Below, one piece after another: positions 8,298 through 16,060 of a DNA stretch of 57,909 nucleotides. A model generated the notes under the pieces. That model was not told the DNA's origin. It was given only the letters and a program-made list of their open reading frames with translations, and did no database searches. The stretch lies in NCBI GenBank assembly GCA_900542965.1, contig UQPY01000003.1, positions 1 through 57,909 on the forward strand. Direction: 5' to 3'. Position 1 is the stretch's first letter. Each line of letters starts with the position of its first letter. A program made the translations under genes and the position numbers. Origin of the DNA: an uncultured Collinsella sp. (GTDB lineage Bacteria; Actinomycetota; Coriobacteriia; Coriobacteriales; Coriobacteriaceae).

Positions 8298-10082
8298 CTA
8301 GTGCTGATTGAGTAGCCTTACGGCTTCGGCGGCCATGTTCTCGACCGTCATGCCGTTCTGCGCGAGCAGCTCGTTGGGGTCGTAGCGGTCGGGGAAGCCC
8401 TTGGCGATGCCAAAGGTGCGCGTGCGCACAGGCGTGCAGGCCAAGTAGCACGCGACACGCTCGCCCCACCCACCGTCCAAGATACCGTCCTCGAGGGTGA
8501 CGACAACGCGATGCTCGGCGGCAAGGCTGTCGAGAAACTTGCGGTCAAGCTCGGTTGCAAAGCGCGGGTTGACGAGCGTGGCCTCGATGCCGTACTCGGC
8601 AGCCAAGCGGTTTGCCACGCGCTCGCCCAGTTCAAAGAAGTCGCCAAGCGCAAGCACGGCTACATCGCGGCCCTGACGCGCGACGTCGTAGCGCACGATG
8701 CCATAATCGGCGCCCTCGGCGGGCGCCAGATCGGGACGGCTTACCAGGCCGATGCCCGGTACGCGGATTGCCACGGGATGCTCGCGGTGGTCGAGCGACC
8801 AGCTCAGCATGGACAGGTATTCTTCCATGCAGGCCGGTGCCAGGTAGCGCATGTTGGGAAGTCCGCCCAGCATGGAAATATCAAAGAACGAGAGGTGCGT
8901 CTCGGACGTTGTGCCAAAGACCGAAGCGCCAAACACCAGGATGGTTGCGGGGGCGTCGTTGAGGCACAGGTCGTGCCACAGTTCATCGTAGGCGCGCTGC
9001 AAAAACGTGCCGTATGCGCCAAAGACCGGCTTGGCGCCGGCGCTGGCGAGCGCGGTGGCAAAGGTGACGGCGTGCTCTTCGGCAATGCCCACGTCGGCAA
9101 ACTGCTTGCCTGCCACGGCGCGAAGCTCGGGCGTAAAGCCCATGATATAGGGCGTGGCAGCCGTGATGGCGACAACCTGCGGGTCGTTCGCGATAGCGGC
9201 GTTGAGTGCCTCGCTCGTAATATCGGCATAGGTGCGCGGCGCGGGCTCGCTCGGGTGGCCCGGGCAAAGTTTGCGACCGGTTGCCATATCGAAGGGCCCC
9301 ACATGATGCCAGTGCTCGGGGTCGCTCTGGGCCGGCTCAAAGCCCTTGCCCTTGGCGGTGGAGACGTGCAGCACGATGGGATGATCGATATCGCGCAGCT
9401 CCTGCAGCGTATCGACCAGCGCTTGGACATCGTTACCGGCGTCCAGGTAGCGATAGTCGAGCCCCAGCGCGCGGAAAACGTTGCGCTCGCAGGTGCCGTT
9501 GCTGGCGCGCAGCTCGGCCAGATTGCGATACAGACCACCGTGGTTTTCGGCAATGGACTGGTCGTTATCGTTGACGATAATGATCAAGTTGCTGTCGAGA
9601 TCGGCGGCATTGTTAAAGCCTTCAAACGCCAGACCGCCCGAAAGCGAGCCGTCGCCAATAACGGTAATGACGTTATACGTGTCACCCGCCAGGTCGCGCG
9701 CGTGGGCAAGACCGCAGCCCAAGCTCACCGAGGTCGAGGTGTGACCCATGGCAAACAGGTCATGCTCGGACTCGTCGGGATTGGCAAAGCCAGAGGCCTC
9801 GCCATAACGCTCCGGATCGATATAGGTGTACGCGCGCCCGGTCAGCGCTTTGTGTGCGTAGGTCTGGTGCGACACGTCGAAGACAATTTTGTCGGTGGGG
9901 GAGTTAAACACGCGGTGGAGCGCGACCGTGAGCTCAACGACGCCCAGGTTGGGGGCAACGTGTCCGCCGACAGCGGCGGAGCTTTCGAGGATGGCGTGGC
10001 GAATCTCGTCGCAGAGCTGCGGGAGCTCGGCGCGATTAAGAGCCTTGACGTCCTCGGGCGTTGTCGTTTGCGTAAGCAGCAT
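8298..10082 (-). CDS. Dxs-like thiamine-diphosphate enzyme (1-deoxy-D-xylulose-5-phosphate synthase family)
   Basis: A 594-residue transketolase-like protein of the DXS family, which condenses pyruvate and glyceraldehyde 3-phosphate for isoprenoid, thiamine and pyridoxal precursors. The N-terminal GGHVAPNLGVVELT holds the cofactor-region His, GDGSLSGG through NDN is the thiamine-diphosphate motif, and GIAEEHAVTFA carries the catalytic Glu. However, the DGxTHxG stretch conserved in bacterial DXS is replaced by TSETHLS: the His is kept but the Asp is not. FDVSHQTY also departs from the usual DVGHQ. It is about 25 residues shorter than E. coli Dxs. This is probably a divergent paralogue whose substrate needs testing. 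A GGAG lies 12 bases before the ATG, which is a loose fit. Confidence 0.8.
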   Translation of the reverse strand: MLLTQTTTPEDVKALNRAELPQLCDEIRHAILESSAAVGGHVAPNLGVVELTVALHRVFNSPTDKIVFDVSHQTYAHKALTGRAYTYIDPERYGEASGFANPDESEHDLFAMGHTSTSVSLGCGLAHARDLAGDTYNVITVIGDGSLSGGLAFEGFNNAADLDSNLIIIVNDNDQSIAENHGGLYRNLAELRASNGTCERNVFRALGLDYRYLDAGNDVQALVDTLQELRDIDHPIVLHVSTAKGKGFEPAQSDPEHWHHVGPFDMATGRKLCPGHPSEPAPRTYADITSEALNAAIANDPQVVAITAATPYIMGFTPELRAVAGKQFADVGIAEEHAVTFATALASAGAKPVFGAYGTFLQRAYDELWHDLCLNDAPATILVFGASVFGTTSETHLSFFDISMLGGLPNMRYLAPACMEEYLSMLSWSLDHREHPVAIRVPGIGLVSRPDLAPAEGADYGIVRYDVARQGRDVAVLALGDFFELGERVANRLAAEYGIEATLVNPRFATELDRKFLDSLAAEHRVVVTLEDGILDGGWGERVACYLACTPVRTRTFGIAKGFPDRYDPNELLAQNGMTVENMAAEAVRLLNQH

Positions 10083-10310
10083 CGTTGTGGGTTACTCCAT
10101 GCGAATCGAGCGCCGGCGCTCCCTCGGCCGGCACAATTGCACAAAACAGTCTCGCACATTTTGGCGTTTGATATGTGACGGCGGCGCGGTAATTCGCCAA
10201 CTGGTGGGGCAAAACGTTTTGTCCGATGCCATACTGATAAGTTCCATGATGATTTTATTCATTGCGTGCAGGCTGTGGCTTGCCGCCGAGCTCCGCCGGA
10301 AGGAGGCCGC

Positions 10311-10847
10311 ATGTCCGATACCGTTCGTGCCGAGAAAATCGCGTGCGAAGTAGACCATGCTGCCCGTCAACTGGCACAGGCGGGCCGTCTGGACCTGACG
10401 CGCGAGTTTATCCAGCATGGCGATGTGACGGTGTATGCGCATGTGACCTCGGTGGCGCGGGCAAGTCTGTCATTTGCCGAGCGCTTGGGCCGTGCGGGCA
10501 TTTCGGTCGACCGCGCCTCGCTGCTGCGCGGGGCCCTGCTGCACGATTACTTTCTCTATGACTGGCACGATCCCGACCCAAGCCATCGACTGCATGGCTT
10601 TCGTCACCCGTTTTTTGCCCTGGCGCGTGCGGAGGAAGATTTTGAGCTGACGCCGCGCGAGCGGAATATTATCGTACGGCATATGTTTCCGCTGGTACCG
10701 GTGCCGCCGACGTGTCGTGAGGCATGGATTGTGTGCCTGGCGGATAAATGGTGCGCACTGCGCGAGACGGTCGCCGGCCGTCTGCGGCGCAAGGACGAGG
10801 CGGACGATGACGTGAGCAGCGAATCGAACGAAAAGAGGAGAGGGTAG
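10311..10847 (+). CDS. HD domain protein
   Basis: A 178-residue protein with an HD-type metal phosphohydrolase fold: LLHDYFLYDWHD holds the HD pair, with another His in FRHPFFAL. ATG 10311 is chosen because AAGGAGG lies at 10300-10306, five bases upstream; an in-frame ATG at 10266 lacks a ribosome site. The stop is three bases before the GTG of the next gene, so the two are one transcript. Similar small HD proteins are often found next to CmpB-like membrane proteins; the substrate is unknown. The C-terminal 15 residues are charged and probably disordered. Confidence 0.85.
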   Translation: MSDTVRAEKIACEVDHAARQLAQAGRLDLTREFIQHGDVTVYAHVTSVARASLSFAERLGRAGISVDRASLLRGALLHDYFLYDWHDPDPSHRLHGFRHPFFALARAEEDFELTPRERNIIVRHMFPLVPVPPTCREAWIVCLADKWCALRETVAGRLRRKDEADDDVSSESNEKRRG

Positions 10848-10850
10848 ACG

Positions 10851-11870
10851 GTGGGAACCGCGATCGACATGGCTTTTGGCGGCGCGACGCTTGCCGCCTG
10901 TCCACTCTCGGCACTGGTGCTCTCGTTTGCCTTTTACGGGTTTTGCGGCTGGGCGTGGGAGTCGACGGTTTGCGCCATGCTCAATCACGGACGATTTGCC
11001 AACAGTGGCTTTTTGCTGGGGCCGTGTTGCCCTATCTATGGTGTGGGCGGCATAGCCTGCTGGCTTTTGCTGCGCGGGATTCCAGATGCCTCGAGCCAGT
11101 TTGTCGCCGCGGCGCTTGTATGCAGCGTAATCGAGTACAGTGTGGGCCTTCTATTGGAAAAAACAACAGGCGCGCGCTTTTGGGATTACTCACACCTGCC
11201 GTTTAACCTGCACGGACGCATCTGCCTGTACTGGGCCTGTGCGTTTGGCTTGGGCGCGCTGTGCATTTGCCGCTTGGTGGAGCCGGCATTGCTGGGGCTG
11301 CTCGGCCATCTGCCGGTGCTGATTGTGCGGCTGTCCGCCTTTATCGTCGCGGTCGCGATGATGGTCGATGCGGTGTGCTCGTTGGCCAGCTGGCGCCGCC
11401 TGTCCGATGAGCTGGAGCGTGTGCGTGCCGACCTTGCCGACCGCATCAATGAGTCGCTTGCCGATGCCTCCGACTCTATGCTCGAACGTATTCCCGATTC
11501 GGCGATCGATTCGGTGGCGCAGACGCATATCCGCGGTCGCGCCGTTAACGCCTGGCTGGCCGAGCTGGGCGACGCGGCGCTCGATGCCCTGCGCGAGAAG
11601 GCTTCGATGCCGACATTTATCTCGGATGGTGCTCGCGGCCTGGCGCTCGCTGCCCGCCGCGTGGCCGATGCCGCGCCGAGCATGCCGCGTCCGTCGCTCA
11701 GTCGTCGACTTGCCGGAAAGCGCATGAGCCGTCCGGTGCCGAGCGTGTCGCTCAGCCGCCGCGACCTACGCTTCTTTAACGCCTTCCCGCGTCTGCGCAT
11801 CAATCGCTACGAGGGCGTCATCCGAGCTACCGACCTCCGCGACCGAGCCCGCGAGCTGTTCCGGCGCTAG
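10851..11870 (+). CDS. CmpB-like membrane protein (putative ABC-permease family, PF06541)
   Basis: A 339-residue protein. Residues about 10-185 contain about five hydrophobic segments with the family pattern FYGFCGWAWEST, FLLGPCCPIYGVGG and FWDYSHLPFNLHGRICLYW. Residues about 185-339 are a long, charged, mostly helical cytoplasmic tail with many Arg. The family carries a transporter-permease label but its function is not established. GTG 10851 has GAGGAGAGG upstream. It is coupled to the HD gene by a three-base gap. Confidence 0.82.
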   Translation: MGTAIDMAFGGATLAACPLSALVLSFAFYGFCGWAWESTVCAMLNHGRFANSGFLLGPCCPIYGVGGIACWLLLRGIPDASSQFVAAALVCSVIEYSVGLLLEKTTGARFWDYSHLPFNLHGRICLYWACAFGLGALCICRLVEPALLGLLGHLPVLIVRLSAFIVAVAMMVDAVCSLASWRRLSDELERVRADLADRINESLADASDSMLERIPDSAIDSVAQTHIRGRAVNAWLAELGDAALDALREKASMPTFISDGARGLALAARRVADAAPSMPRPSLSRRLAGKRMSRPVPSVSLSRRDLRFFNAFPRLRINRYEGVIRATDLRDRARELFRR

Positions 11871-12068
11871 CCAGAGCGGGGCCAAGCGCGCCCTTCTCGT
11901 TCGCACGTTTCCCGTTCGTTTCGCGCCCGTTGCCGCGCCGTTTCCAAGATTGCGGCACCGTTTCCATTCGACAACGCGGCGTTTAACAACGCCGTATCTG
12001 GTCTACACCAGTTGCCCCTCGGCCGCATTATGGGCGCCGACAACGTCCATGCGACCAAGGGGGAGCGA

Positions 12069-13346
12069 ATGTACGATACGGGATCGACAACGTTTATGCT
12101 CATCTGCACCATGCTCGTGTTTTTAATGACACCGGGTCTGGCGTTTTTCTATGGCGGCCTGTCCAGGCGCAAAAATGTCATCAACACCATGCTTATGTGC
12201 TTTGGCGCCATTGGCCTGGTTGGTGTGCTGTGGATTGTTGCCGGCTGGTCGCTGGCCTACGGCGGCGACGGTTCCAGCCCGTTTATTGGAGGCCTTGACC
12301 AGCTGCTGTGCCTGCCGGTGCTCAACCAGGTGCTGCAGGCGGCCGAGGGCAATGCTGTGGACGGTGCCGTCTACCCTCAGATCATCAACATCGCCTTCCA
12401 GATGGCGTTTGCCATGATCACCGCCGCTATCGTCACGGGCAGCCTGGCCGGCCGCGTTAAGTTTGGTGCCATGACGGCCTTCCTGGGCATTTGGCTGCTC
12501 GTGGTCTATGCGCCGCTCGCCCACATGGTTTGGGGCGGCGATGGTTCCTTTATCGGTGACATTATCGGCGCACTCGACTTTGCTGGCGGCGACGTGGTGC
12601 ACATTTCGTCCGGTCTGACGGGCCTGATTCTCTGCTTAATACTCGGCCGTCGTCGCGGCTTTGGCATGGTGAGCTACCGTCCGCATAACGTGCCGTTTGT
12701 GGCGCTGGGCGCCGGTCTGCTTTGGTTTGGCTGGTTTGGTTTTAACGGCGGCAGCGAGTTTAAGGCCGACGCCGTGGCTGCGCTTGCCATTCTCAACACC
12801 GTGACGGCCAGCGCGGCGGGCATGGTTTCGTGGCTTGCCGTCGAGCGCGTGCATACCGGTCGCCCCACGCTGGTGGGTGCCAGCACCGGTTTGGTCGCGG
12901 GTCTTGTGGTGGTCACGCCGGGCGCGGGCTTTGTCGAGCCGTGGGCGGCGCTGGTCATGGGCTTGATCGTGTCTCCCGTCTGCTACCTCGCCATCAGCCA
13001 TCTTAAGACCAAGTGTGGCTACGACGACGCGCTCGACGCGTTCGGTTGCCACGGCATCGGCGGCATTTTGGGCGGCGTGCTCACGGGCCTGTTCTGCGTG
13101 CCGGAGCTCTCGTGGACCGGTAAGGGTGGCCTGTTCTACACGGGCGACGTGTCGCTGCTCATTTCGCAGGTCCTGGGCATTGTGGTGACGGTCGTTATCG
13201 TGCTGGTGCTCGATTTGGTGATCGCCGTGGTGGTCAAGGCGCTGTTCCACGGCAGCCTGCGCGTGGACGAGGCCGACGAGGCGCTGGGCTTGGATGCGAG
13301 TCAGCACGGCGAGAGCGCGTATCCTTCTTTCTCCGGACTCGATTAG
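12069..13346 (+). CDS. amt: Ammonium transporter Amt
   Basis: A 425-residue Amt/MEP/Rh channel protein with about 11 membrane segments that conducts ammonium or ammonia into the cell. AFFYGGLSRRKNVINTMLM at the N-terminus, the pore-gate segment GGDVVHISSGLTGL with the first pore His, and CHGIGGILGGV with the second pore His are all present. ATG 12069 is chosen because AAGGGGGAG lies just upstream; an in-frame ATG at 12012 would add 19 non-hydrophobic residues. A P-II gene follows, the universal amt-glnK pairing, so transport is expected to be blocked by P-II when nitrogen is plentiful. The 198 bp upstream hold no other gene. Confidence 0.95.
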   Translation: MYDTGSTTFMLICTMLVFLMTPGLAFFYGGLSRRKNVINTMLMCFGAIGLVGVLWIVAGWSLAYGGDGSSPFIGGLDQLLCLPVLNQVLQAAEGNAVDGAVYPQIINIAFQMAFAMITAAIVTGSLAGRVKFGAMTAFLGIWLLVVYAPLAHMVWGGDGSFIGDIIGALDFAGGDVVHISSGLTGLILCLILGRRRGFGMVSYRPHNVPFVALGAGLLWFGWFGFNGGSEFKADAVAALAILNTVTASAAGMVSWLAVERVHTGRPTLVGASTGLVAGLVVVTPGAGFVEPWAALVMGLIVSPVCYLAISHLKTKCGYDDALDAFGCHGIGGILGGVLTGLFCVPELSWTGKGGLFYTGDVSLLISQVLGIVVTVVIVLVLDLVIAVVVKALFHGSLRVDEADEALGLDASQHGESAYPSFSGLD

Positions 13347-13355
13347 CAGCACGGC

Positions 13356-13449
13356 TTTCCCAGGCACCCGACCTTGCCCCTCAAACCGTCGCTTGCGTAC
13401 CGAAGTACGCGGCGCTCCTCTTTCGGGGCAATCTCGGGCACCTGGAAAA
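13356..13449 (+). terminator. Long hairpin between amt and the P-II gene
   Basis: Arms of nearly 30 bp (13356-13384 with 13421-13448, few mismatches) enclose a smaller hairpin (GCGTACCGAAGTACGC). It fills most of the 151-bp gap between amt and the P-II gene. It may lower read-through or protect the mRNA end. The architecture, an outer GC-rich stem with an inner hairpin, is like the palindromes on either side of groESL. Confidence 0.6.
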
Positions 13450-13497
13450 CCCGCATCTCATGTAAAGGGATACGTTGATTATTGAGAGGAATTCATT

Positions 13498-13836
13498 ATG
13501 AAAAAGATCACGGCTATCGTGCGCCAGGAAAAGCTTGAGGTTCTTAAAGATGCGCTGTTTGCTGCTGATGTTCGCGGCATGACCATCAATCAGGTGCAGG
13601 GCTGCGGCGCACAGCATGGCTGGAAGGAATACGTGCGCGGCAACGAGTTGCTTGTCAACACGATCCCTAAGGTGCAGTTCACCCTTATCTGCGCCGATGA
13701 GCACGTCGACGGCATTGTCGACATCATCTGCAACGCCGCCCGCACCGGTGCCGTTGGAGACGGCAAGATTTGGGTCGAGCCGGTCGAGGAGGTTATCCGC
13801 ATTCGCACCGGCGAACACGGCCCCGCCGCGGTGTAG
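13498..13836 (+). CDS. glnK: P-II nitrogen regulatory protein (GlnK/GlnB type)
   Basis: A 112-residue P-II signal protein that senses 2-oxoglutarate and ATP/ADP and controls Amt and nitrogen enzymes. The N-terminus MKKITAIVRQEKLEVLKDAL and the C-terminal RIRTGEHGPAAV match the family signatures. Aligned with E. coli GlnB, the T-loop reads YVRGNELLV so that position 51, the tyrosine that is uridylylated or adenylylated in other bacteria, is leucine; covalent control at that site is therefore absent. Pairing with amt suggests the GlnK role. AGAGGAAT precedes the ATG. Confidence 0.93.
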   Translation: MKKITAIVRQEKLEVLKDALFAADVRGMTINQVQGCGAQHGWKEYVRGNELLVNTIPKVQFTLICADEHVDGIVDIICNAARTGAVGDGKIWVEPVEEVIRIRTGEHGPAAV

Positions 13837-13849
13837 GATCGACCGCCTG

Positions 13850-13903
13850 CCATCCGCAACGTTAAAATGCTGCAATGAGGCACAAGGCTTGCGTTGCGGA
13901 TGG
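13850..13903. promoter_or_regulatory. 12-bp-arm inverted repeat between P-II gene and TetR gene
   Basis: Perfect arms CCATCCGCAACG / CGTTGCGGATGG separated by 30 bp. The right arm ends seven bases before the TetR-family ATG at 13911, so it overlaps that gene's ribosome-binding region. It could be the terminator of the P-II gene, an operator, or both. Confidence 0.45.
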
Positions 13904-13910
13904 GCGGATT

Positions 13911-14573
13911 ATGGGTCGCAATAAATATCCCGAGGAGACGGTCGCGAAGATTCTCGACGTGGCACTGGAGCTATTCTGTGCACAGGGTTATGAGGGGACG
14001 AGCATTCAAGATATCGTTGACCGTCTCGATGGCATGACCAAGGGCGCTGTCTATCATCACTTCAAGAGCAAAGAAGAGATTTTCAACGCCGCGTTTGATC
14101 GGGCGATGACTCCGATTGTTGAGCACCGCTGCTCGATGCTTGGCGTCGGTAATATGACCGGCGCCCAAAAGCTAAAAAGGCTTTACGCTCCCGAGTCCGT
14201 CGTTCCGCAAATTGAACTATGGGCACGCATACATCCTGCGGCAGATCCGGTAAAAAGCTCGCGTCTACTGGCGATGCAGTACCAGGGTTCGTTTGACGAG
14301 TCGGCCGATGGCTGTCTCTTGCCAGTGATCGAGGAGGGCATCGCCGACGGCTCCATTGCGTGCGAATGCCCGCGCGAAGCGGCAGAGGCCGTATCGTTGC
14401 TGGCGAATCTCTGGCTGTTGCCACTGTTTCGTCCGCTTGAGCCCAAGGATCGAATGCTCGCTCGTGCTCATTGTTTGGCGCAGATGGCCGCCGCGGTGGG
14501 ACTCGATTTGGGGGAAGAAGTGCTTCAGACAACGGCGCAGATTTGGGACGTATGGGACCGTGCCGGGTGGTAA
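13911..14573 (+). CDS. TetR/AcrR family transcriptional regulator
   Basis: A 220-residue repressor. Residues 5-60 form the helix-turn-helix domain (ILDVALELFCAQGYEGTSIQDIVDRL and GAVYHHFKSKEEIF); the rest is a variable helical ligand-binding domain. ATG 13911 starts MGRNKYPEE directly before the DNA-binding domain; an in-frame ATG at 13875 is an alternative and both have weak ribosome sites. The MFS gene downstream has two palindromes with related half-sites in front of it, so the natural reading is that this regulator represses the transporter and itself and is released by a transported compound. Confidence 0.9.
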   Translation: MGRNKYPEETVAKILDVALELFCAQGYEGTSIQDIVDRLDGMTKGAVYHHFKSKEEIFNAAFDRAMTPIVEHRCSMLGVGNMTGAQKLKRLYAPESVVPQIELWARIHPAADPVKSSRLLAMQYQGSFDESADGCLLPVIEEGIADGSIACECPREAAEAVSLLANLWLLPLFRPLEPKDRMLARAHCLAQMAAAVGLDLGEEVLQTTAQIWDVWDRAGW

Positions 14574-14586
14574 GGTGGTAATATAG

Positions 14587-14668
14587 ATACCAACGGTATG
14601 TAATAGATTTGAGAGGGCAGCTCCGGCCGCCCTTTTCAAGTCGATAAATACATACTAGCGGTATGTAT
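14587..14668. promoter_or_regulatory. Two candidate TetR operators upstream of the MFS gene
   Basis: Site 1 at 14587-14599 is ATACC-AAC-GGTAT with perfect 5-bp arms. Site 2 at 14648-14668 is ATACATAC-TAGCG-GTATGTAT with perfect 8-bp arms and ends 13 bases before the MFS start codon. Both use the half-site GGTATG/GTATGTA common in AcrR/TtgR-type operators. They flank the terminator of the regulator gene. Confidence 0.65.
14612..14637 (+). terminator. Terminator of the TetR gene
   Basis: Stem AGGGC / GCCCT (14614-14618 with 14629-14633) followed by TTTT, 40 bp past the TetR stop codon. It separates the regulator from the MFS gene, which would then need its own promoter near site 2. Confidence 0.6.
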
Positions 14669-14681
14669 AGGGAGCGGACTT

Positions 14682-15944
14682 ATGGCTGGACTGAGAGACG
14701 TCGGCGTCTCGTTGAAATCAAAAACAGTGCGGTCAATCAGGCTCGCGGAACTTCTGGTTGCGCAGCTGTGCACGTATTCGATGCTGTCAGCGCTGTGCTT
14801 TGCGTATCCGCTTTACTTGTTCGATTGCAGTGGATCGTCAACGTTATATGGCGTCGTCGTGGCGACGGCATTCATACCCGGCGTACTCGCAACTCCGGTT
14901 GGCGGAATCTTGGCGGATGGGGGAAGACATCGCGAGGTCCTCGTGGCCCTTGGCATTGCTCTGATGACTGCATCGCTGCTGTCTATCCCCATGAAGCGCT
15001 CGTTGCCTCTTGCGGTCGTCGTAGTAGCGATACTTTGTGTTCAATATGGTGTTCAATCGCTGCTAAAGCCAATGCTCCAAATTGAGACGGTGCGTATGGC
15101 GGGTGAAGAGAAGGTTGAGCGGGCCACTGCATTGGTTTCGCAGGTGACCATGGTGAGCAATATCTTGGGCCCTGTGGTCGGGACGGCAGTCTATGGGTGC
15201 TTTGGCATCGATACTCTTTGCACAACCGCGTCGGTGGCGTTTGCGATTTCAGCTCTCTTGTTTGGGGTCGCACTCAAGCAAAATGCCTCATCTGAAACGA
15301 TGAGAGACGGCGCGACTCGTACGACATGCCGAAACGATTTTCGGGAGTCGATTCGGTATCTGTTGCAAAATGCATCATTGGTCGCTGTGATTTTGCTTGC
15401 GGCAGTTTTGAACCTTGCGTTGGTTGGGCTAACGATTGGCGCTCCCATTATTGTTACAAAGCATCTCGGCATGCAATCGTCCTGCGTTGGGATAGTTGAG
15501 GTGGCTATGGGCTTGGGTGGTCTTGCCGGCAGTGGCTTGGTCGGCATTTGGCCGCATCGTTTTTCTTTCAATGGCATATGTCGATATGTTGCGATGATCT
15601 GTTTTGGAGTCGCACCGATCATTGTCACGCTACTGTTCGGCGCAGATGCATGCATGCTCACCGTGTTTGTGGTTGGTTCGGCATGGGTCATGGTGTGGGC
15701 GAGCATTGCGTCGGTTGAAATCATCGCGTTTGTTCAGCGGGCAGCGCCGACTGAGCTCTGCGGAAAAGTGCTTTCGGTCGTTTACATGGTCCTTTCCTGC
15801 GCAATACCTATCGGCCAATTGACGTACGGGGTTGCATATGATCGATGGACACCGGCGATTGTGTTCGCAGGTATGCTGGCGGTGCTGACGTTGACGACGG
15901 CGCTGTTTTATCGGCTGAAAAGTCGCTTGTGGCGATTGCCTTAA
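14682..15944 (+). CDS. MFS transporter
   Basis: A 420-residue protein with about 12 hydrophobic segments and the first-loop motif GGILADGGRHREVLV, a version of the MFS motif A GxLaDrxGrr. The central loop lies at about residues 200-220. Most like drug- or metabolite-efflux members. GGGAG at 14670-14674 supports ATG 14682. Base composition is slightly lower in GC than neighbouring genes, which together with the TetR partner suggests a mobile resistance-type cassette, though no element ends are visible. The substrate is unknown. Confidence 0.85.
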   Translation: MAGLRDVGVSLKSKTVRSIRLAELLVAQLCTYSMLSALCFAYPLYLFDCSGSSTLYGVVVATAFIPGVLATPVGGILADGGRHREVLVALGIALMTASLLSIPMKRSLPLAVVVVAILCVQYGVQSLLKPMLQIETVRMAGEEKVERATALVSQVTMVSNILGPVVGTAVYGCFGIDTLCTTASVAFAISALLFGVALKQNASSETMRDGATRTTCRNDFRESIRYLLQNASLVAVILLAAVLNLALVGLTIGAPIIVTKHLGMQSSCVGIVEVAMGLGGLAGSGLVGIWPHRFSFNGICRYVAMICFGVAPIIVTLLFGADACMLTVFVVGSAWVMVWASIASVEIIAFVQRAAPTELCGKVLSVVYMVLSCAIPIGQLTYGVAYDRWTPAIVFAGMLAVLTLTTALFYRLKSRLWRLP

Positions 15945-16004
15945 CGCGCTGGGGCACCGTGAATTTGTGAAGGCGGTGGTACGCCGCGCCGGGACGGCAT
16001 TGTT

Positions 16005-16060
16005 TGGGCGTGCCTCTCCTTCGTCTACAATATCGTGCAGACGAAGGAGAGGCATGCCCA
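16005..16060 (+). promoter_or_regulatory. Hairpin that encloses the ribosome site and start codon of the HAD gene
   Basis: Arms 16005-16026 and 16039-16060 pair over 22 bp with one G-U pair; the central 15 bp are perfect (GCCTCTCCTTCGTCT with its complement) around a 12-nt loop. The right arm contains the AAGGAGAGG ribosome site and ATG 16054. When folded, the RNA would hide the start site from ribosomes. Confidence 0.65.

Noticed and set aside
8511..10178. A 555-codon plus-strand frame opposite the Dxs-like gene
   Set aside because: Shadow of a gene with clear thiamine-diphosphate motifs; composition is unlike a protein.
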